Below, one piece after another: positions 63,341 to 64,000 of a stretch of DNA of 64,000 bases. Position 1 is the stretch's first letter; every line of letters starts with the position of its first letter. Source of the DNA: Polyangiaceae bacterium (GTDB lineage Bacteria; Myxococcota_A; Polyangia; Polyangiales; Polyangiaceae); NCBI GenBank assembly GCA_020633235.1, contig JACKEA010000004.1:248001-312000 (forward strand), written 5' to 3'. The translations under genes were made by a program, and so were the position numbers. The notes below the pieces were generated by a model. The model saw only the letters and a program-made list of their open reading frames with translations. It searched no databases and was not told the DNA's origin.

Positions 63341-63880
63341 TCAGCGGCGCATGGTGGCGCGATCCTTGGTGGTCACGTAGTAGCCGCGCGGCCAGTGGCG
63401 GTAGTAGCTGACCCGCACCATGGGAGAGCCGTCGTTGGGATCCACGTCGTCACGGATGGTACCGACGACGCGCAAGAGAGAGCCGGCGCCGACGCTGAGC
63501 TTGCCGATGTCGTCCTCTCCGTTCAGCTTCACCAGCGCGTGCACGATGGCGTGCTCGTGATCGCTCACGGTGACGCGGCAAGAGTCCTCGTCCGAGCTTT
63601 CACACAGGTTGCGGGGCTCCAGGGTGCGCACGCTGAGCTTGAGATCGGCAGCGCCGCCGGGGCCTTCCTGGCGCGTCACGACCACGCCGAACAGCTTCAC
63701 CGGCTTGTTCTTCCACTTGTCCGGCTGGCGCTGAGCCATGACCGGGTCGTACTCCTTGGCACTCGCGGTGGCCGTGGCCTCGTCGCTCAACGGCTCGTAG
63801 GTTCGCGCGTGGCCATAGAGCCCTGCGGAGTGGCAGGCGGTGGCGAGCAGCAGCGCGGACAGGGCGAGGAAGCGAGACAT
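63341..63880 (-). CDS. Hypothetical lipoprotein
   Basis: A 179-residue protein with a signal peptide and lipobox ATAC. The mature part starts AGLYGHARTYEPL, then a beta-rich domain (KNKPVKLFGVVVTRQEGPGG, SLLRVVGTIRDDVDPNDG) that may be an OB-like fold; two Cys (LCESSDEDSCRV) could pair. No family recognised. The repeat arm K lies between its stop and the next lipoprotein gene. Confidence 0.75.
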   Translation of the reverse strand: MSRFLALSALLLATACHSAGLYGHARTYEPLSDEATATASAKEYDPVMAQRQPDKWKNKPVKLFGVVVTRQEGPGGAADLKLSVRTLEPRNLCESSDEDSCRVTVSDHEHAIVHALVKLNGEDDIGKLSVGAGSLLRVVGTIRDDVDPNDGSPMVRVSYYRHWPRGYYVTTKDRATMRR

Positions 63881-63911
63881 GGGGCCGGGTTATCATCATC
63901 CCCGGCCCGGG

Positions 63912-64000
63912 TCACCCGCTGACGGCGGCCTTGCGCCGTTCTCGAGCGGGGCGGCGGCGGCCTCGGGCTCGGAGGGCGATCTCGCCCACGAACAAGCCCA
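63912..64000 (-). CDS. C-terminal fragment of a gene running off the right edge
   Basis: The last 29 codons on the minus strand read GLFVGEIALRARGRRRPARE and a short basic tail before TGA at 63912-63914. A hydrophobic bit followed by an Arg-rich end suggests the last transmembrane segment of a membrane protein. Too short to identify. Confidence 0.4.
   Translation of the reverse strand, partial: GLFVGEIALRARGRRRPARERRKAAVSG

Overview
The window is GC-rich, densely coded bacterial DNA. Its protein repertoire points to a myxobacterium (Myxococcota, probably of the Sorangium/Polyangium side). The main clues are many lipoproteins with Gly/Ala/Ser-rich linkers after the lipobox, several Hanks-type Ser/Thr kinases, a MYXO-CTERM-like sorting tail next to an MXAN_2562-like outer-membrane barrel, FHA and HEAT/TPR proteins, and an LpxC/RseP pair that implies an LPS-bearing outer membrane. 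This placement is inferred from protein style; no rRNA or database search supports it.

Left part (1-13.6 kb). A partial Mur-ligase gene runs off the left edge, followed by a terminator and a lipoprotein gene, all on the minus strand. Then comes a long plus-strand run of translation genes: rplV-rpsC-rplP-rpmC-rpsQ-rplN-rplX-rplE-rpsN-rpsH-rplF-rplR-rpsE-rpmD-rplO-secY-adk-infA-rpmJ-rpsM-rpsK-rpsD-rpoA-rplQ, ending in a strong hairpin at 13564. The usual head of the S10 operon (rpsJ to rpsS) is absent, and rplV is the first gene after about 440 noncoding bases.

Middle (13.6-50.3 kb). A minus-strand envelope cluster holds a HEAT-like membrane protein with an 18-bp tandem repeat, an SUMF1-type lipoprotein, two small proteins and an acylphosphatase. 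A plus-strand run follows of overlapping genes: GAF histidine kinase, Fe-S protein, membrane histidine kinase, then rdgB, with no response regulator. Next are a truncated ATP synthase set (atpZ-atpI-atpB-atpE, closed by a terminator), a PLP aminotransferase, and a minus-strand cluster (ABC1-type kinase, TerB-like, L,D-transpeptidase, PanE-like, RHH-FHA, HEAT lipoprotein). The stretch continues with ftsK, a cyclic-nucleotide-binding-like protein, lpxC-rseP, two tandem paralogous outer-membrane proteins, a TPR protein, a barrel protein, a Ser/Thr kinase, a CxxCH lipoprotein, recA with possible SOS boxes, and a SprT-like protein.

Right part (50.3-64 kb). An eroded accessory patch at about 51-54 kb holds a nucleotidyltransferase with a run-on 3' end, an HNH endonuclease gene split by a GC-rich palindromic insert, a 59-residue ORF and a relic of a TnpB zinc ribbon. 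It is followed by the MXAN_2562/2561-like pair, a pseudokinase joined by an apparent frameshift to a double-thioredoxin membrane protein, a transmembrane Ser/Thr kinase, a SurA-like chaperone and more lipoproteins.

The most unusual feature is a dispersed element with a roughly 20-bp arm (core TTGTYGG..CGCCGCGGAA), present as two palindromes and nine single arms. It sits mostly at gene 3' ends, twice supplies the C-terminus of a protein, and in three places brackets one or more genes in inverted orientation.
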